This document shows positions 54,041 to 63,237 of a stretch of DNA of 64,000 nucleotides, in pieces (position 1 is the stretch's first letter; each line of letters opens with the position of its first letter). The notes below the pieces were generated by a model, which had not been told where the DNA came from, ran no database searches, and saw only the letters and a list, made by a program, of their open reading frames with translations. Location of the stretch: contig NZ_JH600286.1 in the NCBI RefSeq assembly GCF_000245335.1, forward strand, positions 402,210-466,209. Reading direction: 5' to 3'. The DNA is from Bacillus mojavensis RO-H-1 = KCTC 3706. GTDB taxonomy: Bacteria > Bacillota > Bacilli > Bacillales > Bacillaceae. The translations under genes and the position numbers were made by a program.

Positions 54041-54235
54041 TTGCGTCCCGAAGATATAACAGAACAGATTGAGCAGTTGCGTACCGGTGAAATAAAAGAA
54101 CTGAGAGTCCAAAAAGAACACTTTCTTGATTTCAGAGCCGTTTTATCGAAACAGGACGATTTTAAGCATTTCCGAGGCATTGCCCAGCAAGGCGGAGATG
54201 TGGTGTTTCAATATTTAGAACAGCCAAGAAGCTAA
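54041..54235 (+). CDS. Small conserved protein, 64 aa
   Basis: A TTG frame follows AAAGGGGGAG by 7 bases. The acidic-amphipathic product [31 protein letters not shown] is helical, then a short beta end (G-G-D-V-V-F-Q-Y-L). It is soluble with no named domain. 168 has a small abortive-ykz gene here; I do not commit to a symbol. A terminator follows directly, so it is a single-gene unit. Confidence 0.75.
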   Translation: MRPEDITEQIEQLRTGEIKELRVQKEHFLDFRAVLSKQDDFKHFRGIAQQGGDVVFQYLEQPRS

Positions 54236-54266
54236 AAGGTTTCTCATTAGTGAGAAGCCTTTTTAT
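54234..54266 (+). terminator. Terminator after the 64-aa gene
   Basis: AAAAGGTTTCTCA / TGAGAAGCCTTTT stem with T's. Confidence 0.88.
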
Positions 54267-54532
54267 CATATATGACAGAATAGTAGTTATTTATTACAAA
54301 CATTGCAATATACGTAATGTAAATGTAAAACGGCAAAAGTGGAAAAATATGCTTTGAATTGACAAGATTTATAGAAAATGAGGCTGTTTTTTTGCCATTA
54401 ATCAGTGCGTCACCCGGTATATTCCATCCTGATACCTGTTTGGGAGAGTTGGAAAATCTTTTTCCGTGAAATTGATTTGATCTCTTGTTAAGGTTATGAA
54501 GTGTTTTTTGAGCACTTTAAGGAGGAAACTGT

Positions 54533-55162
54533 ATGACGACAAAATTGACTGCTCTAGCTGTTTTTCTTCTTTGTTTCATGCCTGCTTCGAAAATTGAACA
54601 TACACAAGCTTCACTACTGAACACAAAGAAGACAAACCATGAAGAAGCTAAGCTGCTTACCCATATAAATCATGACACAGACATATCTTTCTCTTCACTG
54701 TCTGCTGATGAGGACAAGAAAAAAATAAAGCCGATCAAGCTTTCAGCGAACACTGAAAAGAAAGAAGAAGAACAATCAGAGAAAACGAATGAGAAGAAAG
54801 AAACTTACTCTCAGTCTGAAAAAGAATTGCTTTCCCGACTCGTTCACGCAGAAGCGAAGGGCGAATCCTATGAAGGCAAGGTCGCTGTTGCAAGCGTCGT
54901 GCTAAATAGGACGGATAAGAAGGGCTTTCCCGATACAATCAGAGGGGTTATTTATCAGAAAAATGCCTTTGAACCTGTCGCAAACGGAAGCATTAATCAA
55001 GAGCCTGACAAAGAATCAATTGAGGCTGTTGAAGAAGCGATGTCATCTAAGGACAGAGAAACAGAAGCCCTTTTCTTCTATAACCCGAAAACGGCGTCAG
55101 ATGACTGGATTCGCTCAAGGAAAATCATTGAAAAAATCGGCAGGCATGTCTTTGCCATATAA
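54533..55162 (+). CDS. ykvT: Spore-cortex-type cell wall hydrolase YkvT
   Basis: The 209-aa protein has a signal peptide ([15 protein letters not shown]), a Lys/Glu-rich linker (~60-95) and a SleB/CwlJ Hydrolase_2 domain: [28 protein letters not shown], with the catalytic Glu in H-A-E-A-K-G-E, then [17 protein letters not shown]. SleB family members cut cortex peptidoglycan in germinating spores. ATG 54533 has TAAGGAGG upstream. A sporulation sigma is likely but I see no clear box. Confidence 0.9.
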   Translation: MTTKLTALAVFLLCFMPASKIEHTQASLLNTKKTNHEEAKLLTHINHDTDISFSSLSADEDKKKIKPIKLSANTEKKEEEQSEKTNEKKETYSQSEKELLSRLVHAEAKGESYEGKVAVASVVLNRTDKKGFPDTIRGVIYQKNAFEPVANGSINQEPDKESIEAVEEAMSSKDRETEALFFYNPKTASDDWIRSRKIIEKIGRHVFAI

Positions 55163-55202
55163 GCATAGAAGAGACATTCGTCTCAGCTGTGCTTTTTTTT
55201 AT
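55161..55202 (+). terminator. Terminator of ykvT
   Basis: AAGCATAG..GAGAC / GTCTC..CTGTGCTT stem then TTTTTTT. Confidence 0.8.
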
Positions 55203-55219
55203 AGAAAGATAAAAATAAA

Positions 55220-55246
55220 ATAATTTTTGAACTTGTCTCATATGAT
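55220..55246 (+). promoter_or_regulatory. Possible SigE-like promoter of ykvU
   Basis: ATA (55220-55222), 16 bases, then CATATGAT (55239-55246), close to ATA / CATAnnnT of SigE. It fits mother-cell expression of ykvU-stoA, but is a weak consensus. Confidence 0.45.
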
Positions 55247-55277
55247 GTTGATAGTACAAGAGACAAGGAGAGACATC

Positions 55278-56615
55278 ATGAATCGATTTGTAAAAGGGAT
55301 TATTCTTTTATCCATTGCCGCCTTTTTCGCCGAATGCCTTGAATTTGTCGTGAATATGATTTTGGCGCGCGAGCTTGGCGAGCACGGGATGGGGCTTTAC
55401 ATGAGTATTTTGCCTACCATCTTTTTAATTATTGTCATTGCAAGCCTGGAGCTGCCTATATCAATTTCTAAATTTATTGCTGAATCAAATCCAAAGCTCC
55501 ATGAAAGCATGCTGAGGCACGCCTTTCGAATGACAGCTGTTTTCACAGCCTTTTCCACTGCCGCCGCCAGTATTGCGCTTCCTTTTATTCCGGTGTTTGA
55601 TACATATCACCCGTTTATCAAAGGAATCGTCATCGGCTTGATTCCTATTGTCGCCTTTACGTCAATTGCCAGAGGCTACTTCATGGGTGTGCAAAAAATG
55701 GGGAAGATCGCAATCGCTAATGTACTCAAAAAAATCATTCAGCTGTTGTGCTTGTTCATCTTTTTTCAATGGTACTCGTTTGAGCTGGACATGGCTGTGC
55801 TGATTTCGCTGTTTGTCCTTGTCGTGAGCGATGTGATCGTGCTTGTGTACCTGTATTCGCAGTTTATTCTGGCGAGACGTGCGGTATCGGGCCAGCAGCA
55901 TATCCATTTACGCGGGAAAGATGTTAGAAAAAGACTGCTAGCCGTATCGATTCCGACAACCGGGCTGCGCATTTTTCACGCTGTGGTCAATGCCATTGAA
56001 CCTTTTTTAGTAAAAGGAGCGCTTTTGGCCGCGGGCGTTGCCGGGACAACTGCAATCGATCAATACGGCATGCTTGCCGGAGTGGCTGTGACGATAGGGG
56101 CGTTTCCTGCTTTTATCGCCCACTCGTTAATGGTCGTCATGATTCCGAGTATTTCTGAGGCTTATTCTCTCTCTCAATATGACATCGTATTAAAAAGGCT
56201 GAAGCAGTCGATCTTTATCACGTTTGGATACGGTATACCAGCTGTCTGGATCATGTTCCAGTTTGCGGAGCCCTTGACCCATCTGTTTTTTCACTCTCCA
56301 GAAGCACAATATTATTTGCAGCTTTTGTGGCCGTACTTTCTCTTTCATTTATTTGTGATGCCCCTTCAGGCATGTTTAATCGGGATGGGCTTTGTCAAAG
56401 AAGCTTTTTATCATAACGTGTGGAGCCATCTCGTTGCGTTGAGTATGATGTATGTGCTGGGTTCAATGGAAAACCTTCAAATGCTCGGTATTATCCTTGG
56501 GATGAATACAGGTATGATTTTGCTGACGAGCCTACATTATACAACGATCTGCAAAGCGCTGCGTGTATCTGTTTTTCTGACGGGAGGAAACCGAACGCCG
56601 CGGATTGAAGGATGA
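55278..56615 (+). CDS. ykvU: Spore-related polysaccharide-type membrane protein YkvU
   Basis: The 445-aa MOP/MATE-like flippase-type protein has 12 or more helices, like SpoVB/YtgP, and begins F-V-K-G-I-I-L-L-S-I-A-A-F-F-A-E-C-L-E-F-V-V-N-M-I-L-A-R. Such proteins export lipid-linked sugars or precursors. In 168 YkvU is a sporulation membrane protein encoded with stoA. I chose ATG 55278, 7 bases after CAAGGAGAG, since the longer frame from 55227 crosses the promoter. stoA follows after 49 bases. Substrate is unknown. Confidence 0.9.
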   Translation: MNRFVKGIILLSIAAFFAECLEFVVNMILARELGEHGMGLYMSILPTIFLIIVIASLELPISISKFIAESNPKLHESMLRHAFRMTAVFTAFSTAAASIALPFIPVFDTYHPFIKGIVIGLIPIVAFTSIARGYFMGVQKMGKIAIANVLKKIIQLLCLFIFFQWYSFELDMAVLISLFVLVVSDVIVLVYLYSQFILARRAVSGQQHIHLRGKDVRKRLLAVSIPTTGLRIFHAVVNAIEPFLVKGALLAAGVAGTTAIDQYGMLAGVAVTIGAFPAFIAHSLMVVMIPSISEAYSLSQYDIVLKRLKQSIFITFGYGIPAVWIMFQFAEPLTHLFFHSPEAQYYLQLLWPYFLFHLFVMPLQACLIGMGFVKEAFYHNVWSHLVALSMMYVLGSMENLQMLGIILGMNTGMILLTSLHYTTICKALRVSVFLTGGNRTPRIEG

Positions 56616-56664
56616 TAAATCTCTAGTAGGGCAAGCTATTTGAAAAGCATGAAAGGAAGATTCC

Positions 56665-57165
56665 ATGTTGACGAAACGCTTGACCCGCACTATTTGCCTA
56701 ATCTTATTTGCTATGATTTCATGGCTGCCTCTTTCGGCACAGGCTGCCAATAAACAGCCTGCTGTTCCAGCGGTTTTTCTCATGAAAACGATAGAAGGGG
56801 AGGATATCTCCATCCCCAATAAAGGGCAGAAAACGATCCTTCATTTTTGGACTTCATGGTGTCCGCCCTGCAAAAAGGAACTTCCTCAGTTCCAATCATT
56901 TTATGAGGCTCATCGATCTGACAGTGTCAAGCTGGTAACGGTCAATTTAGTCAATTCAGAACAAAATCAGCAAGTCGTTGAAGACTTTATCAAATCAAAC
57001 CACCTGACCTTTCCGATTGTTCTCGACACAAAAGGGGATTTGATGAAGGAATATCATATTATAACAATTCCTACTTCGTTTTTGCTGAATGAAAAGGGTG
57101 AAATTGAGGAAACAAAAGTGGGGCCGATGACGGCAGAACAATTGAAAGAATGGACGAAAGAATAA
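56665..57165 (+). CDS. stoA: Spore envelope thiol-disulfide oxidoreductase StoA
   Basis: StoA is a membrane-bound thioredoxin-like reductase needed for spore cortex synthesis, fed by CcdA; its client is SpoVD. The 166-aa protein has a signal-anchor (I-C-L-I-L-F-A-M-I-S-W-L), W-T-S-W-C-P-P-C-K-K-E-L (redox Cys pair) and the cis-Pro T-I-P-T-S-F. Extra residues I-E-T-K after. ATG 56665 has GAAAGGAAG upstream. It lies downstream of ykvU in the same direction; a terminator follows (ykvV in older naming). Confidence 0.95.
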   Translation: MLTKRLTRTICLILFAMISWLPLSAQAANKQPAVPAVFLMKTIEGEDISIPNKGQKTILHFWTSWCPPCKKELPQFQSFYEAHRSDSVKLVTVNLVNSEQNQQVVEDFIKSNHLTFPIVLDTKGDLMKEYHIITIPTSFLLNEKGEIEETKVGPMTAEQLKEWTKE

Positions 57166-57194
57166 GCTGAGAGCGTAGCCTTTCAGCTTTTTTG
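57164..57194 (+). terminator. Terminator of stoA
   Basis: AAGCTGA / TCAGCTT stem with T's. Confidence 0.78.
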
Positions 57195-57223
57195 TCATAT
57201 AATGAAAGGTAAACAGTTGTTAA

Positions 57224-57238
57224 TGATAATTATTATCA
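57224..57238. promoter_or_regulatory. Perfect Fur-type box upstream of zosA
   Basis: TGATAATTATTATCA equals the 7-1-7 consensus TGATAATnATTATCA of Bacillus Fur. It ends 8 bases before the PerR box. PerR and Fur sites differ at few bases, so PerR binding is also possible. Confidence 0.65.
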
Positions 57239-57246
57239 AAAAGAAA

Positions 57247-57289
57247 TTAAAATAATTATAATTGAAATTCTCTTTCTGCATGCTATAAT
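57247..57289 (+). promoter_or_regulatory. PerR box and sigmaA promoter of zosA
   Basis: TTAAAATAATTATAA (57247-57261) matches the PerR consensus TTATAATnATTATAA with one mismatch. It abuts TTGAAA (57262-57267), 16 bases, then TATAAT (57284-57289). Peroxide-induced expression of zosA is established in 168. Confidence 0.82.
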
Positions 57290-57314
57290 TAAGAAGACAT
57301 CATGAAATAACCAA

Positions 57315-57345
57315 ACGATGAAGCTGCCTTTTGGGCGGCGATTTT
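57315..57345 (+). other. Leader hairpin of zosA
   Basis: GCTGCC / GGCGGC stem (one G-T pair) with TTTTG loop, then GATTTTTG. It sits between the promoter and the start codon and could act as a weak terminator or be fortuitous. Confidence 0.4.
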
Positions 57346-57403
57346 TGTTTTTATAAGAGAAATGAAGATGATTTACGTTCTCAATTAGGGAGGAGAATTC
57401 GAT

Positions 57404-59321
57404 ATGGATGAACAAGTGATGCTCCAACATGATCAGCATCAGCCTACAAAGAAAGAACAGCCAAGAAAAAAGCTGGACTCAGCATGCGGAACTTATCGCA
57501 GCCCTTGTGTCAGGTGCTCTTATTTTAGCAGGCTGGCTCCTTTCCGTACATCAAGTGTTATCGGTAACGCTATATTTGCTGGCCTTTGTCATCGGCGGAT
57601 TTGCTAAAGCGAAAGAAGGAATTGAAGAAACGCTTGAATCCAAAACGCTGAATGTTGAGCTTTTAATGATTTTCGCAGCCGTGGGTTCCGCATTGATTGG
57701 GTACTGGGCAGAGGGGGCCGTTTTAATCTTTATTTTTTCCTTAAGCGGAGCTTTAGAAACATACACTATGAATAAAAGCAGCAGGGATTTAACTTCTTTA
57801 ATGAAGCTTGAACCTGAAGAAGCAACGCTGATTGTAAATGGCGAAACCAAAAGGGTACCGGTTGCAGATATAAAGGCCGGTGATAAAATCATTATCAAAC
57901 CTGGGGAACGTGTGGCAGCTGACGGGGTTATTGAATCTGGTTCTACAAGCCTTGACGAGTCAGCGTTAACGGGCGAATCGATGCCTGTAGAAAAAAACGC
58001 CGGCGACGCTGTATATACGGGAACTGTTAACCGCAACGGCTCCCTGACCGTCCGCGTTACAAAAGCAAACGAAGATTCTTTATTCCGAAAGATTATCAAA
58101 TTGGTGGAATCTGCGCAAAACAGTGTGTCACCTGCGCAAGCCTTTATCGAACGGTTTGAAAATGCATATGTAAAAGGCGTTCTAATCGTGGTGGGGCTGC
58201 TGTTATTTGTCCCACATTTTGCACTTGGCTGGAGCTGGAGTGAAACCTTTTATCGCGCGATGGTATTTATGGTGGTTGCGTCACCTTGCGCACTTGTCGC
58301 GTCTATCATGCCGGCAGCGCTGTCCTTGATATCAAATGGCGCCCGCAACGGCATGCTAGTGAAAGGAAGTGTATTTCTTGAACAGCTGGGATCCGTGCAA
58401 ATGATCGCTTTTGACAAAACGGGGACTGTAACAAAAGGCCAGCCTGCGGTTGAGACAGTCAGACTGGCGAAAGGGTACGAAGAAACGGAAGTGCTTGAAG
58501 CTGTCTATGCGATTGAGAAGCAGTCCAGCCATCCGCTCGCGCAAGCCATTGCCGGCTACGCTGAAAGCCGCGGCATCAACAAGTCCGGCTACATATCAAT
58601 CGAAGAAACATCAGGCTTTGGTGTAATGGCTGAAGTGGCGGGTGCCAAATGGAAAGTCGGAAAAGCAGGCTTTATTGGGGAAGAATTGGCAGCTCAATTT
58701 TTGAACCAAAATGCATCAGATATCATTCAAAATGGCCAACACACCATTGTGTTTGTGAAAAAGGACGACCACATTGCCGGCTGTATCGCTCTGAAAGACC
58801 AAATCAGACCTGAAGCAAAAGAAGTCATGGATGAACTGAGCCGTCTGGGGATTAAAACGGCCATGCTGACGGGAGATCAAGAAGACACGGCTCAAGCGAT
58901 AGCGAAGGAAGCGGGAATGACAACTGTTGCAGCAGAATGTCTGCCTGACCAAAAAGTAAATGAAGTGAGACGATTAAAAGAAGAGTTCGGGACGATTGCA
59001 ATGGTCGGAGACGGAATCAACGATGCGCCGGCACTAAAAGCGGCGGATGTCGGTATTGCAATGGGCGGCGGAACAGATGTGGCGCTTGAAACTGCTGATA
59101 TGGTGCTCATGCAAAACGATTTGGAAAAACTCGTAAAAATGTGCCGTTTATCACGGAAAATGAACAGGATTGTAAAGCAGAATATCGTATTTTCTCTCGC
59201 AGTCATTTGCCTGCTTATTTGTGCAAACTTTTTACAGGTGATGGAATTGCCGTTTGGCGTTATAGGCCACGAAGGAAGTACAATCTTGGTGATTTTAAAC
59301 GGCTTAAGGCTTCTAAAATAA
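57404..59321 (+). pseudogene. zosA: P1B-type zinc/cadmium-transporting ATPase ZosA; frameshifted here
   Basis: ZosA (ykvW) is a Zn-uptake P-type ATPase under PerR, important under peroxide stress. The body carries T-G-E-S, V-V-A-S-P-C-A-L (metal site), F-D-K-T-G-T (phosphorylated Asp), S-S-H-P-L-A-Q-A and G-D-G-I-N-D-A-P-A-L. The start ATG 57404 (GGGAGGAGA upstream) reads M-D-E-Q-V-M-L-Q-H-D and then leaves frame: the 6-A run near 57466-57471 should have 5 A's, giving P-R-K-S-W-T-Q-H-A-E-L-I-A-A. Corrected length is 638 aa. An error in a homopolymer is likely. There is no N-terminal metal-binding domain. Confidence 0.92.
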
Positions 59322-59353
59322 AAAACAGCGGTCCAAATGGACAGCTGTTTTTT
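59322..59353. terminator. Bidirectional terminator between zosA and the small membrane gene
   Basis: AAAAACAGC / GCTGTTTTT stem around a 14-base loop with T/A tracts on both strands. Confidence 0.82.
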
Positions 59354-59568
59354 TATGGATCAAGTTTTACTTTCCTTTGCTTTTTCTCTTGATCTGGCCT
59401 TTTCATCACGATGATGAGAGCAAGGATGCAGCAAAGGAAGCCGGCTGCACAGCCTATGATAGAGCTGTAATAATAAAAATCCACCAGCTTCATACCGACA
59501 AAAGGAGCGGATATTCCCACAACTGTTAACAGCACAACTGCCTTACGTCTGAAAAAATTCATCAGCAA
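59353..59568 (-). CDS. Small membrane protein, 71 aa
   Basis: Two hydrophobic segments: A-V-V-L-L-T-V-V-G-I-S-A-P-F-V-G and S-S-I-I-G-C-A-A-G-F-L-C-C-I-L-A-L-I-I-V, then a basic tail K-R-P-D-Q-E-K-K-Q-R-K. The start is uncertain: AGGGAG lies 9 bases before TTG 59568; ATG 59562 is next. The longer frame to 59745 overlaps the ykvY promoter and is not used. It is divergent from ykvY. No family is recognised. Confidence 0.6.
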   Translation of the reverse strand: MLMNFFRRKAVVLLTVVGISAPFVGMKLVDFYYYSSIIGCAAGFLCCILALIIVMKRPDQEKKQRKVKLDP

Positions 59569-59730
59569 ACGGAACAACTCCCTGCGTTTCACTCTCCTCT
59601 CAGTATACAAGATGACCGGCAGGAAATAAAATGATGGATAAAGGAAAGTCGCCGTGAAAGGCAAACACCCGTAAAACCTGTTACAATATATAAAGAACAA
59701 TGCATGGCAAAAGGCAGGGAGGAACAAGAA

Positions 59731-60825
59731 ATGAACAGAATACAACGCATATCTTCATGGCTGAAGGAAGCGGGGCATACTGCCGCATTTATTCATACGA
59801 AAGAAAATGTATTTTACTTAACCGGTTTTTATACAGAGCCGCATGAACGTGTAATGGGTTTGTTTATCTTTCAAGAGGAGGAGCCATTTTTCGTTTGTCC
59901 GGGAATGGAGGCAGACCAGGCCCGAAATGCCGGATGGAATCACGAAATCATTGGCTATGCCGATCACGAAAATCCATGGGAGCTCATTGAAAAAGCACTC
60001 AAAAAACGAAATGTCAGCATACATACGCTTGCCGTGGAAAAGGATTCAATCTCGCTTTCGCGTGCCGAACAACTGAAGCATTCAGCTGGAGGGGCTCAAT
60101 TTGTATCAGCAGAAGAAACCCTTAACCAGTTTCGTCTGATTAAAGACGAGCATGAAATTAAATTGCTGAAAGAGGCGGCAAAGCTTGCCGATTTTGGTGT
60201 TGAAGTCGGGACAGCTGCTTTGCGTGAAGGCATCAGTGAGGTGGAAGTTCTCGCTCAGATTGAGTATGAGTTGAAGAAAAAAGGAATTCAGGGCATGTCT
60301 TTCTCGACAATGGTGCTATTCGGCAAAAAATCAGGTCAGCCTCACGGAAATCCGGGAACAGCCACATTAAAGAAAGGCGATTTTGTCTTGTTTGACCTGG
60401 GTGTTATTATGGATGGCTACTGCTCTGATATTACGCGAACCTTTGCTTACAAAACAATCAATCCGAAGCAGGAAGAAATTTACGAGACGGTGCTTCAAGC
60501 GGAAAAAGCCGCGATAGAAGCTAGCAACCCAGGCGTGAGAATCGGAGATCTCGATTTAACTGCCCGAGGAATCATTGAAAAAGCCGGATATGGAGAATAT
60601 TTCCCTCACCGGCTGGGCCATGGTCTCGGCATTTCAGTGCATGAGTACCCGTCGATGAGCAAAGCCAATGACACGCTGCTGCAAGAAGGAATGGTTTACA
60701 CAATCGAACCGGGCATTTATGTGCCGGATGTTGGCGGCGTACGTATTGAAGATGACGTTCACGTAACAAAAGAGGGGGCAGTTACGCTGACTCAATATCC
60801 GAAGGAATTAACGATATTGCCGTAA
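59731..60825 (+). CDS. ykvY: M24-family Xaa-Pro dipeptidase YkvY
   Basis: The 364-aa creatinase/pita-bread-fold metallopeptidase has a creatinase N-domain (~1-130) and a catalytic domain with the five metal ligands: D-L-G-V-I-M-D-G-Y-C-S-D-I-T-R-T (two Asp), H-R-L-G-H-G-L-G (His), Y-T-I-E-P-G (Glu), G-V-R-I-E-D-D-V (Glu). These enzymes cut Xaa-Pro dipeptides. ATG 59731 has GGGAGGAAC upstream; the frame could open at 59704. Terminator follows. Confidence 0.93.
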   Translation: MNRIQRISSWLKEAGHTAAFIHTKENVFYLTGFYTEPHERVMGLFIFQEEEPFFVCPGMEADQARNAGWNHEIIGYADHENPWELIEKALKKRNVSIHTLAVEKDSISLSRAEQLKHSAGGAQFVSAEETLNQFRLIKDEHEIKLLKEAAKLADFGVEVGTAALREGISEVEVLAQIEYELKKKGIQGMSFSTMVLFGKKSGQPHGNPGTATLKKGDFVLFDLGVIMDGYCSDITRTFAYKTINPKQEEIYETVLQAEKAAIEASNPGVRIGDLDLTARGIIEKAGYGEYFPHRLGHGLGISVHEYPSMSKANDTLLQEGMVYTIEPGIYVPDVGGVRIEDDVHVTKEGAVTLTQYPKELTILP

Positions 60826-60836
60826 CAAGGCAGAGA

Positions 60837-60874
60837 TAAAAAAGGACTTTGTTCTCGACATCGTCCTTTTTTAT
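60837..60874. terminator. Terminator after ykvY
   Basis: AAAAAAAGGAC / GTCCTTTTTT arms with a 15-base loop; serves ykvY and perhaps the small minus-strand gene. Confidence 0.85.
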
Positions 60875-60879
60875 CTGCT

Positions 60880-61005
60880 TTAAATAAAAAAATCATCAAA
60901 CGTCCGAAATGGTTTCACTTCATGTTTTTGATTGAGCGGTCTTACAGCCAGGCAGCTTCCGCCCAGAACGGCCAGACATAATCCAATTAAAATGAAGAAA
61001 CCCAT
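60880..61005 (-). CDS. Small hydrophobic protein, 41 aa
   Basis: The frame ATG 61005-stop 60880 follows GAAAGGAGAAG by 7 bases. Product: M-G-F-F-I-L-I-G-L-C-L-A-V-L-G-G-S-C-L-A-V-R, one membrane helix, then K-H-E-V-K-P-F-R-T-F-D-D-F-F-I. L-G-G-S-C is near a lipobox but the position is not typical. It is too short for normal ORF searches. It lies between ykvY and ykvZ on the opposite strand; role unknown. Confidence 0.7.
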   Translation of the reverse strand: MGFFILIGLCLAVLGGSCLAVRPLNQKHEVKPFRTFDDFFI

Positions 61006-61039
61006 GTATATCTTCTCCTTTCAGCAAAAAACCATCTAA

Positions 61040-62078
<1,039 letters not shown>

Positions 62079-62160
62079 TGAAAGCATGAAAAAAGGTTTG
62101 ACGCGCATTCCGTTCGTTATGTACGATATGAGGTATTGAATGACAAAGGAGCTGAGGATC

Positions 62161-63006
62161 GTGAATGGGTCCTTTACAGTGAAAAAGGTACTGAATAATA
62201 ACGTATTAATTGCTTCTCATCATAAATACAGTGAAGTAGTTTTGATCGGAAAAGGAATTGGTTTCGGAAAAAAACAAGATGATGTGATTGAAGATAAAGG
62301 GTACGATAAAATGTTCATTTTAAAGGATGAAAAGGAACAGAAGCAGTTTAAAAAGCTCCTCGACTATGTTGATGAAAAGCTCGTTGATATTTCAAACGAC
62401 GTCATATATCACATCAGCAATCGGACAAACCGCTCACTAAATGAACATATTCATATTGCACTGACTGACCATATTGCATTTGCAATCAAGAGGCAGCAGC
62501 AGGGCTTTGACATGAAAAATCCTTTCTTAATGGAGACGCAGTCTCTTTATCCGGATGAATATCAGATAGCCCAAGAAGTCATTGACATTATCAATGAAAA
62601 AGCGGGAATCTGCCTTCCGGAAGGGGAGATCGGTTTTATCGCCCTGCACATTCATTCAGCTCTGACGAATCGCCCGCTGTCAGAAGTCAACAAGCACTCA
62701 CAGCTGATGGCGCAGCTTGTAGAGGTGATTGAAGACTCGTTTCAAATGAAAGTAAATAAAGAAAGCGTCAACTATTTACGGCTTATCCGGCACATCAGAT
62801 TTACGATAGAAAGAATTAAAAAAGAGGAACCGACTAAAGAACCAGAAAAATTAATGTTGTTATTGAAAAATGAATATCCGCTATGCTACAATACAGCTTG
62901 GAAATTGATTAAAATCTTGCAGCAAACATTGAAGAAACCAGTTCATGAGGCGGAAGCGGTTTATCTCACGCTTCATCTGTACCGATTAACCAATAAAATT
63001 TCATAA
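62161..63006 (+). CDS. glcT: Transcriptional antiterminator GlcT (BglG/SacY family)
   Basis: GlcT binds the RAT in the ptsG leader to prevent termination when glucose is present; PtsG and HPr modify it. The 281-aa protein has the RNA-binding CAT domain (1-55; V-K-K-V-L-N-N-N-V-L-I-A, G-K-G-I-G-F-G-K-K), PRD1 (~60-165; H-I-A-L-T-D-H) and PRD2 (~170-280; N-Y-L-R-L-I-R-H-I-R-F). I chose GTG 62161, 9 bases after AAAGGAG, instead of ATG 62140. The ptsG leader follows directly. Confidence 0.95.
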   Translation: MNGSFTVKKVLNNNVLIASHHKYSEVVLIGKGIGFGKKQDDVIEDKGYDKMFILKDEKEQKQFKKLLDYVDEKLVDISNDVIYHISNRTNRSLNEHIHIALTDHIAFAIKRQQQGFDMKNPFLMETQSLYPDEYQIAQEVIDIINEKAGICLPEGEIGFIALHIHSALTNRPLSEVNKHSQLMAQLVEVIEDSFQMKVNKESVNYLRLIRHIRFTIERIKKEEPTKEPEKLMLLLKNEYPLCYNTAWKLIKILQQTLKKPVHEAEAVYLTLHLYRLTNKIS

Positions 63007-63028
63007 ATTCAGTTTATCCTTTAAAAAC

Positions 63029-63125
63029 GTGTTACTGATCCGATCAGGCATGAGTGATTGAGGGGAAAAAACGGGAAGTCCATTCTCGTTCTTTTGCGCA
63101 CCTTATTTTGCTCATGCCTTTTTTG
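63029..63125 (+). promoter_or_regulatory. ptsG leader: GlcT antiterminator target (RAT) and terminator
   Basis: GTGTTACTGATCCGATCAGG (63029-63048) is the RAT-like part. It overlaps GGCATGAG (63047-63054), which pairs with CTCATGCC (63111-63118) to form the terminator, followed by TTTTTTG. Mutually exclusive folding explains glucose control. Confidence 0.88.
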
Positions 63126-63237
63126 TTGTGTAAAAGGGCAAATGTAAACGGTTAAACTGGAAGACTTACGCCTGTGAATTCGTTGTCATGATTTTTAGCT
63201 GTAAGGTCAGACTAGTAAAAAGAGGAGGTCAATTCTT

